A DNA stretch of 64,000 nt from Sambucus nigra. Taxonomy: Eukaryota; Streptophyta; Magnoliopsida; Dipsacales; Adoxaceae. Below are positions 1 to 12,030 of the stretch, piece by piece (within the stretch, counting starts at the first letter, position 1; each line of letters opens with the position of its first letter). The notes under the pieces were generated by a model. The model ran no database searches and was not told where the DNA came from. It saw nothing but the letters and a program-made list of their open reading frames with translations. The stretch is from NCBI GenBank assembly GCA_949130495.1, contig OX422216.1, positions 106,461,967 through 106,525,966 of the forward strand. Direction: 5' to 3'. A program made the translations under genes and the position numbers.

Positions 1-556
1 ATACTTATCCAGCCACAGAGGTCGTATCTTGGTGTGATGGCAAGTGCCCATGCCCAAGCTACGGTTGGTCTCGGGTACGACCTTTCATACTTGTCCAGCC
101 ATATAATATGAAGCAATTTCTAAAATTAGAAATTAAGCTGTAATTGGGACGTGGATTCAGTCTTCTTTGGTGGTTTGAATTTGAACTGATGAACCAAATT
201 CTAATCTAGATTTTTTTTTGGGTGGGAGAAGGGGGGGGGGGGGGGGGGGGGGGGGTAAAAGAATTGAACCTGTGATTCTGGGTGTGTCAGTTCTGTATAA
301 TTAAGTATAACTCCACTATGCGCTCTTCAGTTAAGTTTTATATATTTATTAGATTTTGACCCTCTTCTCCGAAACTAGAGTTATTGCTCGTACTAATGGA
401 CTTTCTAACCATGGCCTAGTCATTATTTAGTTGAATCACTCAGTGTAGCACAACCATAAAACCTTAAAGGTTTCTTAATCCGCACTCTACTCATTCCTCC
501 GTCCTCCTATAGATCAAGTGTGGAATATCCGGTATGTGTGTGTATGTATATATATA
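1..556. other. Non-coding flank with poly-G run
   Basis: No gene is visible. The stretch is AT-rich and holds a 25-base G homopolymer at 231-255 and a short TA/CA microsatellite at about 540-566, which borders the RTE insertion that follows. If the host gene extends upstream of the window, this is intron. Confidence 0.5.
231..255. repeat. Poly-G homopolymer, 25 bases
   Basis: An uninterrupted run of 25 G residues follows GGGTGGGAGAA. Similar runs lie at 18770-18791 and 21371-21390. It is either a slippage-prone tract or an assembly consensus artefact. Confidence 0.9.
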
Positions 557-3019
557 CACACACAACTCTACTCAACAAAGCCTTTCCCCCATTATTTGGG
601 GTTGGCTACATGAATCTTATTTTATCATTCCATTCTGTTTAGTGTAATATCTTCGGTTAAACCACATGATATCATGTCCTTTTTTACAATATCCCACCAA
701 GTCAATTTAGGCCTACCTCTATTCTTTATGTTACCATCAATACTAACTAAATCACTCTTCTTTATAGGGGCATCAATTGGTCGACGCTTGACGTGTTCAA
801 ACTATTGAAGTCAATTTTCCCGCAATTTTTAGGAGCTACTTTTACCGTTTCTTGAATTTGTTTATTTCTAATTTTATCCTTTCGAGTTTTACCACAAATA
901 TATCTTAGCATTTGCATCTCCGCCACACTCATTTTCTGCATAATTTATTTTTTGGTTGCCCAACACTCTGTCCCATATAACATGGCGGGTCTAATGACCG
1001 TCTTATAAAATTTTTCTTTCAACTTCAAAGGTATACGCCTATCCACAATGCACCGGTAGCACTTCTCCACTAAACCCAACCTGCTTTAATCCCATGAGTA
1101 ACATCATCACTAATATCTCCATCTTTTTGAATAATCGAGCCTAAGTAACGAAAATGATTATTTCTAGGTATTTTTTGACCCTCCAATTTCACGACATCCC
1201 CGTTTGTCCTTCTATTACTACTAAAATTGCACTCCACATATTCTGTTTTAGTCCTGCTTATTTTAAATCCTCTTGTTTCTAGAGTTCCTCTCCACAGTTC
1301 CAATTTAACATTAATTCCCGTCTTAGTCTCATTCATTAAACAATATCATCTGCAAATAGCATACACCACGGCACCTCATCTTGTATTTGTCCAGTCAACT
1401 CATCCATAATAAGAGCAAAGAGCAAAGAGATAAGGACTTAGTGTTGAACCTTGGTGCAAACCTACAGTAATTGGGAATTCACTACTTTCTCCGGCTGATG
1501 TTCTTACTATAGTCATGGATCAATCATATATATCTTTGATCACAACAATATATCTACGAGTCACTCATTTTTTATGTAGAACCCACCATATTATATCTTT
1601 TGGTATCCTATCATACGCCTTCTCCAAATCTATAAAAATCATACGAAGGTCCTTCTTTTTCTCCTTATACCTCTCCATTAATCTCCTCAATAAATAAATT
1701 GCTTCCATTATTGACCTCCCAGGCATAAACTCAACTTGATTCTCAGATACTATTGTTTTCAATCTCAATCTATATTCAATCATTCTCTTCCAAAGTTTCA
1801 TTGTATGACCCATTAACTTAATACCCGATAATTTGAACAACTTTGTATGTCCCCTTTATTTTTATAAATAGGTACTAAAACACTCTTTCTCCATTCATCG
1901 GGCATCCTATTAGTCATTATAATACTATTAAATAATTTTATAAGCCAAGACACTCCTTCCTCCCCTAAACACTTTCAAACCTCAATAGGGATACCATCTG
2001 ACCCTAAAGCCCTCCCAATTTTCATCTTTTTTAGAGCAATCCTTTTTGAGTCTCCCTAAGTTCCTCTATATCTAATCTCCTCCCATTATCTCCATTCAAT
2101 AACCTTTCGAATTAGTTTTTCCATCTTTCCATAATCTCATCATCCTTGACTAGGACTCTCGAATCATCACTTTTAATACACTTAACGTTATTAAAATCTT
2201 TTGTTTTTCCGTCGTGAAGTTTAGCACGCTTATAAATACTTTTTTCTGCTTGTGTTCCTAATTTTGTATAAAGATCATCATTCGCCTTTAACTTCGCATC
2301 TTTTACCATTTTCTCAACTTCCTTTTTAGCCCATTTATATTTCTTAAAATTTTCTTCGTTTCTAGTTGTTTGCCATGTTTTATAACATACCCTTTTGACA
2401 TTTATTATATTTTGTACTTCTTCATTCCACCACTAAGTTTTTTTAGATTGTAGCCCTCTGGCTTTTGATTCTCCTAGAATTACTTTCGATATTCTCCTAA
2501 TGCATGTAGATATCTTATCCCACATTATGTTAGTCTCATATTTGGTATTCCATGATGCTTAATTTAATATTTTATCTTTAAAAAGTTATAATTTCTCTCC
2601 TTTTAAGTTTCACCACCTAGCTCGTGGGCTAATCTTCTCTTTTCGCACTCGTGATTGATTTTTGATATTTATAAGCAACACTATTATCCTATGTTGTGAG
2701 GTTAAGTTCTCTCCCGGGACAACCTTGCAGTCTTTACATGTTAATTGGTCTCCTTTCCTAGTTAATTGGTCTCCTTTCCTAGTAGTGAAAAAGTCTATTT
2801 GGCTCTTATGCGTTCCACTTTTATAAGTTATTAAGTGTTCAAATCTCTTTTTAAAACATGTATTTACTAGTACAAAATCATAAGTCATCGCAAAATCTAA
2901 ACTCCACCGTCGTTCCTATATCCAAAACCATATCCTCTATGTATTTACTAATACCAGTTTACAAGTTTATCACCTTTTCTAATAACGGTTACGATATCAT
3001 CCTTAAGGTTCTTATCTAC
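557..3019 (-). mobile_element. RTE-clade LINE, copy 1, 5'-truncated and decayed
   Basis: The minus strand encodes pieces of the single RTE polyprotein in several frames. The end of the endonuclease domain lies at about 3010-2610 (HLITYKSG.HKSQIDF, then CKDCKVVPGE). A linker lies near 2309-2112. Reverse transcriptase pieces follow at 1840-1565 ([12 protein letters not shown]) and 1336-1070 ([29 protein letters not shown]). The C-terminal region runs to about 600. The 3' end is the conserved plant RTE tail around 575-620, followed by a degenerate TTGAG-type repeat instead of poly-A. TATGTATATATAC at 3020-3032 resembles TATGTATATATATAC near 543-557, a possible target-site duplication. Stops and frameshifts make it inactive. 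Confidence 0.88.
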
Positions 3020-3189
3020 TATGTATATATACTAGGGGAAGAAATTTTTTTAAAGTACATAATCGCAAAACGATAAAAATTTCCAAAGTATGTAACTGCA
3101 GCAATACGACAAAAAATTCGTTTCTCGGCAAAACAAAGTGTAATTTTAAAAAAATTGGCCATAATATCCTTTATTTATAGAACTATCCT

Positions 3190-3380
3190 GCAAAACGGTA
3201 GTGTTCGTGATTGGCAATAAAATTTCATGTCGTATCGTGTTTATTTTGGTCAAATTCATTTTTGGTTAAAAAAACATTGTGTTATGTCGCTTTTACTTGG
3301 GTCGTGTTCGAGATAGGTAAACAATAATATTTCATGCCGTGTTTATTTTGGTCGTGTTCTTTTTTAGTTTATATGAGAAA
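3190..3380 (+). repeat. Short array of the TCGTGTTCG-type minisatellite
   Basis: Three to four degenerate units contain TTTCATG(T/C)CGT, GTTTATTTTGGTC and GTGTTCG, followed by a GTTAAAAAA or GGTAAACAA spacer. The same word order builds the long array at 30120-31088, so this is a second small outpost of that family. Confidence 0.6.
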
Positions 3381-4703
3381 AATCGTTACCAAACATACAG
3401 ATATATTTTTAAAATTCAAGGTGTATATTGTTTTATTAGATTAGTAGACTTGGAATAATTAAAAGAAAAAAAAAAGGGAAAACAATTTTTACGTCAAAGC
3501 TTCATCTAGATATGTCTAGGATCTTAAGGATTGACCTCTACAGTTCAATCACACCTCAAGCCTTTTAGGAACTAATCTGACATTAATACAAAATTCATGA
3601 ATCTTTTATTTTGAAAATTATTTGAATTACTCTTTTTATGGAACCTCCTAAGTTATCATGTGGAAAGGTGAGGCACAATAACATAAAATTGTCACACAAT
3701 TCGTAACAAAATTGAATCAAGTATTAATACTGAAATTATTATGACATACCACCACCTGTTTCCACATTTACCCACACAACTCTAGCAGTTTATGACGTAA
3801 ATGACGTCAATGGCAAGAAAAGATAATTCTCTCTCAAACTCTCTTTAATCAAATCTTATAAAATGGAAGAATGCCTCAAATGAGGCTACATAGGGGTTAT
3901 TTATAGGAAGGAGGTTGCTTGGCCTCTAAGCTAAGAATCTAATTACATTTATGTCCCTAGGAGCCAATTAACCTTCCTTCTTCTAAATACTAACAAAAAA
4001 GGAAAATACTATGAAATACTAGAAATAAAAGAAAGACTAAAAAATAACAAAAATACAATAAAAGCCTAAAAATACTAAAAATAACCCCTAATCTTCATTC
4101 ACATTAGTTTATATCGTGTGAACCATTGACAGAGTGTTCTCGAGCATCATAATTTCAACTCCCCATTGAGTGATTTTGAAAGTGATACACAAAAACTACA
4201 TATTTTCATGTTCACATTTATTTTCGCATGTAATAGTGAGCTAAAACAATCGCATACAAAAGTATCACTTCAATATGACTCTATGGTGCCGCTGAAGCCA
4301 ATATTCATATACAACTTTGTATTAAAACAAATTAGTGGTACCCAACTTACAAACTACATTATAATTACACAGTTGAAATTCAAATGGCCTATTGGTCTCT
4401 CACACCACCCAACTTACCATATATTAAGCATAATTTACATCATATGCCAAAAAAATCCGAATGTCGGTATTAGCGTATTATTATCAATAAGTACGTACAA
4501 ATAATTGAAACACAAATAAGTTTAACATCATAGGGAGAAAACTATATCCTAATGCATAGAGATCGCTAATGGTTGCACGATCAGAGCAAGAGATGGAGCC
4601 TTTTGTCTAAATTGGTTCCTTTTTCTTCTTTTGTGAAAGTTCAAACTTCAAACTTGATGGCTGTGTATTTCGCTTGTGTATAGCAGATATCAGAGTGAAC
4701 TTC

Positions 4704-4835
4704 ACGCGACTTCGAAATCCAATTGATATTGTGCCCATCTCACTTTGAAACTTTGCTCGAAATCCAAGTCCTTCAATGATGTGGAACCTTCAGATGGTGA
4801 TGGTACTTCATATGGTGATGGAATTTCATAACACA
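4704..4835 (-). pseudogene. Coding-like exon remnant, unidentified
   Basis: Read on the minus strand, this gives about 44 residues with a protein-like composition, including EIPSPYEVPSPSEGS followed by SLKDLDFEQSFKVRW and a stop. The internal near-repeat of SP(Y/S)E is visible. No splice acceptor or family could be assigned. It may be the last exon of a decayed minus-strand gene to which 5475-5841 also belongs. Confidence 0.25.
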
Positions 4836-5474
4836 CAAAGCACATGATATATCATGAGGGTTGAGGTATTATAAAATGAAAAAAAGTAAGCAAAATTAGA
4901 TTGCAAGGATATAGAAAACAAAACTTCTTACATACCTATAGAAGATAATTACTAAGACCTTAACAAAAATCTGAAATAATCTATGTTATTTCACCAATAC
5001 GTTGTTTCAAACTTTCTTGCACACTTTATATCTGCTGAAACACCAAATGAACGATCCATTAAAATAAAAAGAATCAAATAAAATAAAAAGCCATGCACTT
5101 ATAATTCTGTAACGAAGCCCACGCCCCATCTTTATCTAAGCCTTCCCCTTCCCCACCCTGTAAATAAAAAACCCAACAACCCATATTCGCAAAATATCAG
5201 AAATCCTTTGTTTGAGCAAAAATAAGCAAAACAAATCCAGTATTAGTATTGTATATGTGGGGGCAGTGGCATGTCATCACCTGATTGTGTACCAAACGCA
5301 CCACCAAACACCACATACCTGACTGTGTACCTACACCAACATCCCAATGTATCTAAACCACCAGCTTAGTACTAAAAATGAGCTATACGGCTATGAATTC
5401 AGCACCACATTTCATGTCAAACTAACTATATGAATAAAAATGAATTCAACAATGAATAAAAATTTCCAATGTAT

Positions 5475-5841
5475 TAATTCATGCTGCCAAAAACAATAGC
5501 TGTAAATCCAGCGGGCAGCAGTCCACAAATTGAATTGTTCAGATGACCACCTGCCAAGATGTTGCTGAATACTCCATTTACTGAACCATCATATGGAGCA
5601 TTATAACCAACCATAAATAGAAAACATAAACTTTTGAACATTTTAATTAATTACATTTACTTAAGAACATATCACTTTTAATATAAATTAGTGTTTTAAT
5701 CGAGAACTGACTTACATAGACTGCAGCATAGCCCGAAGGTTGGAAAAGTGGTGACTTCCGCTCGTCCTTCCCACTAACTTGCATTTTGTTACTCTGTATA
5801 AACATACACTTCATAGACTGCATAGAATGTATAAACACCAC
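5475..5841 (-). pseudogene. Coding-like minus-strand remnants, unidentified
   Basis: Two stretches read as plausible protein. 5841-5709 includes SGKDERKSPLFQPSGYAAVY and is followed at once by a donor-like GTAAGT. 5616-5475 includes APYDGSVNGVFSNILAGG and LLPAGFTAIVFGSMN before a stop. Together they look like exon fragments of one small gene, but no family was recognised and no clean acceptor precedes the second piece. Confidence 0.25.
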
Positions 5842-6198
5842 CAGATTTATAAGGCACTTTCAACTTCAGCTTCCATTGCATTGCAGATATGAATAAACCC
5901 ATACACGGACAAATATGAAAATTGATGCACAAACTAATTTAAAATGATTTACATAATACAATGTGAACCTACACAAATCAAGAATATAAAATAAATTAGT
6001 AATTAATCACCATTATAGAGAAATTTGAAATATAAATAATATATGCCCGGCCAAGTCAGGAAATTTCTGAGTTCTTGTCTTTATTTTGTCGTTGAATTCG
6101 CAATGGTCAAATGACCATGTGTAAAACACATTTTAATTGACTCGTGTAAAACACATGGTCAAATGACAATTAATGTCTACAAAGCTCCAAATCAGGGT

Positions 6199-6534
6199 GA
6201 TGTTCAAAGAATTAAAAAAAAATAAGGATGAGGGAAGCATTAAGAAGAACTAAAACAGTAAACACATTGTTCCATACCTTTAGCACCTTGATGATCCAAT
6301 TTGATTAGGTGCTAACAGTTTGTCCTCTTTCCATATAGTAATCTTTCCATATAGTAACAGTAATAAAAAACATCCTCTGTAGACATACATTCCAACATGT
6401 GATGTTCAAAGAATTACAAAAATATAAGGATGAGGGAAACATTAAGAAGAACTAAAACAGTAAACACATTGTTCCATACCTTTAGCACCTTGTTGATCCA
6501 ATTTGATTCGGTGCCAACAGTTTATCCTGTTTCC
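6199..6534. repeat. Direct duplication, two 134-bp copies 202 bp apart
   Basis: 6199-6332 and 6401-6534 both start GATGTTCAAAGAATTA, share AACACATTGTTCCATACC and end with GT(T/C)TTTCC-like sequence. About 90% of positions match by eye. The spacer at 6333-6400 contains a second copy of CTTTCCATATAGTAA. This is a local segmental duplication of non-coding DNA. Confidence 0.85.
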
Positions 6535-8904
6535 GGTAAAGATTCAAAAAAATATTGACATCAAACAAATAATTTATCTCTACATGATGCAAACCAAACA
6601 TTAAATACAAAACACAATGCATTATGAATCAACAATAAACTAATGTTATTTTGGGTATACACATGTCTATGACCTGTTCTAGAGAAGATTAATATTGATT
6701 ATGGTCACCTCCATGCACATGTATATGAATACAAAAATTGTAGTTCAAGCACCAAACATAATAAATATGAAATCGTGTCATTTAAAAACTCAAACAGAAA
6801 ACGTAATCTCATGACAATACTTTAGACATGGGTGTGACTCAAAATAATGTGATGAATCTTCTATTAATATAACACAAAACTCAAAATAACCCAAGATCAA
6901 CACATGAATTTTTTCTACCTGTAGTCAACAACTAAACAGAGATCAACACATTTGAATATCTATTCACAACAACACTATGGAGAAATATCCACCATAAATC
7001 GACAATAAACCCTATACCAAAAACACCCAAAACAAACTAAAATGATATAAGGAGGGGGAGGCAGTGGTGCAGAGAGAGATACCGTACTCAACGCTGCAAG
7101 TAAGGAATCAAGGGTGAAACTAAAATTTATTTCTCAACTAAAATTCAAGTGAAACTAAAATTATGAAAACAGATATGTACAATTAATACACCATTTCATC
7201 TTCTTTTATCAAATACCAAAATACAGTGAATCCCACACCCCTTTATTTCACTTTCGCAACATGAGAGAGGCAAAGCAGGGCAAGTGATTCCTTCCATGGT
7301 TGTACATTACTCTAGCAGCAACCAAAGCTGCTTTGTGTAAATCATCTTATTCGAAGGCAGTGTGATTAAGCTTTGTATCAATCATCTCGTTGCTTTCAAA
7401 CTCATAAATCCTTCTTCTATGGAGCTGATCAAGTATCCATTTCGTTCACTATCATTACAAAGTCTTTTTTTTTTTTAGAGAAAATCAACTCACAGGTTAA
7501 AGAAAATCAAATCAGTATGGGTTGAATAGATATGGGCTGAATCAAATCACTATTATTACAAGGTAATGTCACTAATTTCAGGATATTCCTGATCTCCATG
7601 TGCAAGACCTCCTTTTGACATTATGTCAAATACCTTGAATACATTGACTTCCATGATAAATGCCCCTGTTGCACACATTTCATCACCATATCAACAAAAA
7701 GAAAACTCAGTATGTGGACTTAATATTCATGAAGTTGAGCTGAGTTTAACGGTAAAGGTAAAATAATTAAAAGATAATCAAGTTAAATAAAATCAAACTA
7801 TAGAAAAGTAGATAAAGGCCAATCTGACACTTTTGACGTACGTGGAAAAATAGATAAATTATAATGCGTTCGTGTGAAACTGGTGTTTATCGTGTTCGTG
7901 TCAACACAAAACACGACCCAAAAAATAGGACAAAGAAACTGTATATAGAAGGATGACACCCACTGAAAGCCCAGTCGATTATCAATAGCTTTTGCAGCTA
8001 ACATAACGTGTTTATAATCTTATGGAAGTAGCATTTTTAAGTGATAGCATCCTTTTCACGAAAGGGAGAGGGGATAATCCAGCTTCACAAAATAAAAATA
8101 AAGTGCTTGAGAATACAGATCTGTTGTATGCTAAGATTCTGCAGATGTAGAGCATATAAAATTTTTCAATAAAATGTTAGGTAACTTTTATTTCCAAAAA
8201 ATGGTTAGCTTTTCCACTATATTTGTGTCAAAACTTCAAACATAAGAAAATGGTAGGTAACTTTTATTTTTACAATAGCATCTTCAACTTTTATGGTACA
8301 CCAAACAAAATTAAGAAGAATCTAAAAGTCATAAAAAGTGAAACACTGAGTTAGGCCTTTTATCAAACACCTACAATTTACAAACTAATAATGAAAATGT
8401 GAAATCTTACTAATCTTTGAGTATATCTTATTTCTATCATGGTGTGGTAACTGAGAGAGTGATATCTAAGAAAGAAAGAAAAACCATGATTAGAACCACA
8501 AAGAAAAAAGCAAAAAAAATGAAATAGAGAGATATTACCTTATGCTGTGACCATACAACCCATAACAGATAAAACTCGGCTTGCAAACATAAAACCCATA
8601 ACAGATACAACCCCGTCCATTTTGGATCTTCAGTTGAATTGGAGAACCTATTGTTGATGTGGGTATATGAGCTGTGAGAGGGTTTGTGAGATGGGGAGGG
8701 TTTGTCTCCCGTGAGGTGAAGGGAGTCGGAATGAGGTGAGATAAAAAGTTAAAGGTAGAAAACATCGGGGGAAACAAAAAGCAAATCTAAAATTTGAAAT
8801 TAATGGAGGGAAATGATCTTGACCATCCATTTTGGACACATGTCTACTGAGGTGGCACTCATCCAAACCGTTAAAATGTGTACATTTTCAATACCGCCCT
8901 ATCA
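6535..8904. other. AT-rich non-coding stretch
   Basis: No recognisable gene. 7835-7925 carries GTTCGTGT and ACACGACCC words, the reverse complement of the minisatellite family at 30120-31088. 8535-8866 on the minus strand is less AT-rich, with short open frames ending at a donor-like CATAAG/GTAATA, and could be a 5' exon of a decayed minus-strand transcript. Nothing else is supported. Confidence 0.35.
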
Positions 8905-8927
8905 TATTATATATATATATATATATT
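8905..8927. repeat. TA dinucleotide microsatellite
   Basis: About eleven TA units follow CGCCCTATCATAT. Confidence 0.8.
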
Positions 8928-10525
8928 TTGGGGAGGGGAATGGGGATGTAATTTCAGAATTAAAATACCAAGATACATATAATTGGTGAAGTTAGCCAAC
9001 TATGGAAACGATCCTTCACTTATTATATTCTATTCTAGGGTTCTGTTGCCATGCCCGTTTATAGCATCAAAATCCAAATCCTAACGAAGCAGGACTATCC
9101 TAGAAAAATCTTGATAAATCACCTAATAATAATAGCAAACGATGTCAGGATTACCTCGAAATTGCACAGAATCCAAATTGCTAAAATAACTGTTAAAATT
9201 CGGGCCAAACATGATTTGATCACAACTTAAATAGACAAAATTCGCCAAAATTAGTAAAAAACCCACTAGAACTGTGAATACTTCAGCTATGGTCTGGTAG
9301 ATTGAATGGCTTCAATGTAGTAACTTCGAAATATTTTTTATGAAGATATGTAGTGGGTCCCATAAGTCTTGGATTGGAAACTATGGTTGTTAGAAGTTTT
9401 GACGTAAAACATAACTGATAACTTAATATATATTAGAGCAGATCATGTTACATATTAAGTTGTTTAACATTATTTTCTGTTTTTAGATTTAAGAGATTCC
9501 CAAACAAAATCTGAATTGGTGTACGACCATCGTACACAAGTGGGAAAATTGAATATAATTTTGACACTTAAAACATTAGGCTTAATATTGCTTGTAATAT
9601 GTGTTGAGGGGCCTTATATTTTATTTGACACCCACTGTTTATAAAATTATTATCTATATGATTTTTCTAAATCAAATTGTATGTTATGACATGATACACG
9701 ATGCCCGGTACCATATTTTTGGGAAAACGATACACGTTTTGACAATCTTGCTCCACAATACTTCAGATATTGGGAGCTACGCAGATTTTTTGAACTTAAT
9801 AACATTTATGTTCATAAGTTGTGAAAGATCAAAGGGGAATGGAGCAAAATCTGGGCTCAAATTCTCTCTTAGATCCATACCAAATAAAGCTCCTATTTGA
9901 TTATCCCACCAGCTCATCAAAACCATGTGGGTCCCTGGAAGCATCAAATGTGACCAAAATCCTTGCAAATGTTGGGACAATAGAGCTATTCATGGGGAGC
10001 TGACGCATGGGATTTCCTCCCACCAAACCCTTGGCAAAGCTCTTCATGTCAAAATCTCTCTTGCCGTGATCTTCACTTCATCCTAAGATCACTGCTCACG
10101 GATTTGTCGAAGCAGACAGCGCTAACAGCACTGAATTTTTACGCGGCCACTAAGTGACCTTCCTCTGCATCACCTTGCCTTCATAATCGTCGACGGACTT
10201 ACCCATATCATCTCTTGTGGTGGCGATACCTTTGGTTGTTTGAAATAGTTAGTGGTAATTGTCTTTCATCGTAGAACAACCTATACTCTCCAGCTCACCT
10301 AGGCGCAACATTGGCCCCTCACTTCACCTCTGAGCAAGGTCCCTTCAATAAGGTGTGCGCCAGGGCTCTAGGATCAAGGTGTGGCTTTGCCTCGTTAAAT
10401 TTTTTTGAAAACGCCTCCTATACAAAAACGGATCAATTCATATGCTTATTGTTCGTATTTTCCAATGAAATATAGAGAATTATACAATTCATCACCCCAA
10501 AACTATTATTAAAGTCGTGACAAGT
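8928..10525. other. Non-coding stretch before the LTR element
   Basis: No intact gene. 9820-10250 has higher GC and coding-like frames on both strands, but stops break each of them and no family was recognised. 10275-10400 contains CACCTAGGCGCAAC and GTGCGCCAGGGC words typical of a dispersed plant repeat; its ends were not found. Confidence 0.35.
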
Positions 10526-10892
10526 TGATGCGAATTGTATTTTGGGTAATTTTAGCATTTTAGCATTTTCGTATTAAAAATATTGTAATCTTCCTTTTAT
10601 TATTTTACATTTTTTAGTTGTAGTTATTAGACTTGATGAGGGCTAAAATAGGTAATTAGTAATGGGAATGTTCTAGTCCATGTGATGTCATTAGTGATGT
10701 CACCCCATGACATCACATGTGACTTAAGCATTCCTTAGTGGGCAAGTAATGGGCTTTTTAGATCCCTCTCTTATCCCTATAAATAATGTAATACCCCATT
10801 GGAGCAAATCATTCAAGTATAGTTAATTTTGAGTATTACTACTCTTTGTTTGAGTGTAATTTCTTTGTGTGGCATTGACACCGTTTACGTCA
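10526..10892 (+). repeat. 5' LTR of the non-autonomous element
   Basis: 367 bp from TGATGCGAAT to TTTACGTCA. Near 10785 CCTATAAATAATG is a good TATA-box candidate. It contains an imperfect inverted pair around GTGATGTCA...TGACATCAC. Confidence 0.9.
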
Positions 10893-10894
10893 AT

Positions 10895-10910
10895 TGGTAT
10901 TAGAGCGAGG
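10895..10910 (+). promoter_or_regulatory. Primer binding site
   Basis: TGGTATTAGAGCGAGG begins two bases after the 5' LTR. It is one base off the TGGTATCAGAGC form that pairs with initiator methionine tRNA in many plant LTR elements. Confidence 0.8.
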
Positions 10911-12017
10911 ATCGCTCAACCCGTTGCTACCGTTGTGTAGAAAAAATCGTAAACAAAGCAACAATGGTGCCAAAGAAGAACACCCGTGCCGAGTGTTTAG
11001 TGTTGTAACACTCGCCTAGAATAGCTAGTTGCCATCCTTACTGAGAAAATTGAGTGCCTTCTCAGCCTATACCACCACCATCCTACGCCTTCGCCACCAT
11101 TTCTGCTGATTCAGCCACTCGATTGGAGGATATGGTTAACCTCCTAAAAATGAACTTTGCTACATTCTCAGCCTAGAACTATAACCAGCCTACGATTCCA
11201 CTACCATCACACCACCACCACAAAACCCTAAACCCACGCCAAACCTCAACCCTCTATCAAAACCTAGAAAAAATGAAGAAAGAGGGGATGCAACCTGCCC
11301 CAGGGTTGCATTGAGGAGAGAGAAGCGAGCAAAGAAGAAATCCACCAGCCCTATTGTTGATATCCTTCAGGGAGGCATTAATGGGTCTCAAGGATCTCTG
11401 TTGGTAGAGATTCTACTTGATGAATACAATGGAGAGGCTGGTCAAGGGTTTCGAAACCCTCGACTTTTCTTCGATCCTGGGGTGACCCATTTTGTGGGTC
11501 GGAAGTGAGAGAATGAGAAAAAAATGGGAGAGATGGAGAAATTTGAAGAGGCTCGAAAGAGAAGAGCCACTGGAGAAGTCGCCGGCAGAAACCACCCTAT
11601 CCTGAGACTTGCTGCTGCTATGCAGATACGAACGTTAGGGTTTTAAACCCTACAGTGAAATAAGAGGTTTTGGTTTTGGGCCTTTGTGGGCTCCCTTTTC
11701 TTCTGTTTGTCTTTGGTCTGCTGTTTGGAATAAAAGTGTGGGACTGGAGTAGGCTACCTGTTTGTTTGGGGCTGACATATATTCATCTGGGCTTGGCTTT
11801 AATGAAGAGTAAATATGGGCCTGATTTGTTTTAACCCACCAGGCTGTAAAGTGGAGCTGCTTCTTCTGGGTTGCTTTCAAAACATAAATCAATAAATAAG
11901 TATTAGTGAAAAAAAAAAGAAAAAGAAAAAAAGAGAGCTACTTTTTTGATCCCAATTGTTTTCAGAATTCGCACACGAGTCCCTGAAGTTTCAACGCTCG
12001 AGGATGAGCTTGGTTTT

Positions 12018-12030
12018 AAGTGGGAGAGTG
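12018..12030 (+). promoter_or_regulatory. Polypurine tract
   Basis: AAGTGGGAGAGTG ends immediately before the TG of the 3' LTR, the expected place for plus-strand priming. Confidence 0.75.

Larger units (their letters stand above)
3381..6198. other. AT-rich non-coding stretch, LTR-like segment and two coding-like minus-strand pieces
   Basis: No intact gene is seen. 3760-4100 has the look of a decayed LTR read in reverse (a TTATTTATAGG promoter-like block and a repetitive A-rich tail), but its ends could not be found. Two minus-strand segments, described separately, read as protein without stops for 40 to 65 residues. Confidence 0.4.

Noticed and set aside
231..255. A G-quadruplex regulatory element
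   Set aside because: A pure homopolymer cannot be told from an assembly artefact, and no gene is near enough to be regulated.
9601..10003. Overlapping open frames near 9.6-10.0 kb as a gene
   Set aside because: Frames on both strands are broken by stops at each side, and no family or splice signals were seen.
10275..10400. A SINE, from GC-rich AGGCGCAAC and GTGCGCCAGG words
   Set aside because: No A and B box pair, tail or target-site duplication could be placed.
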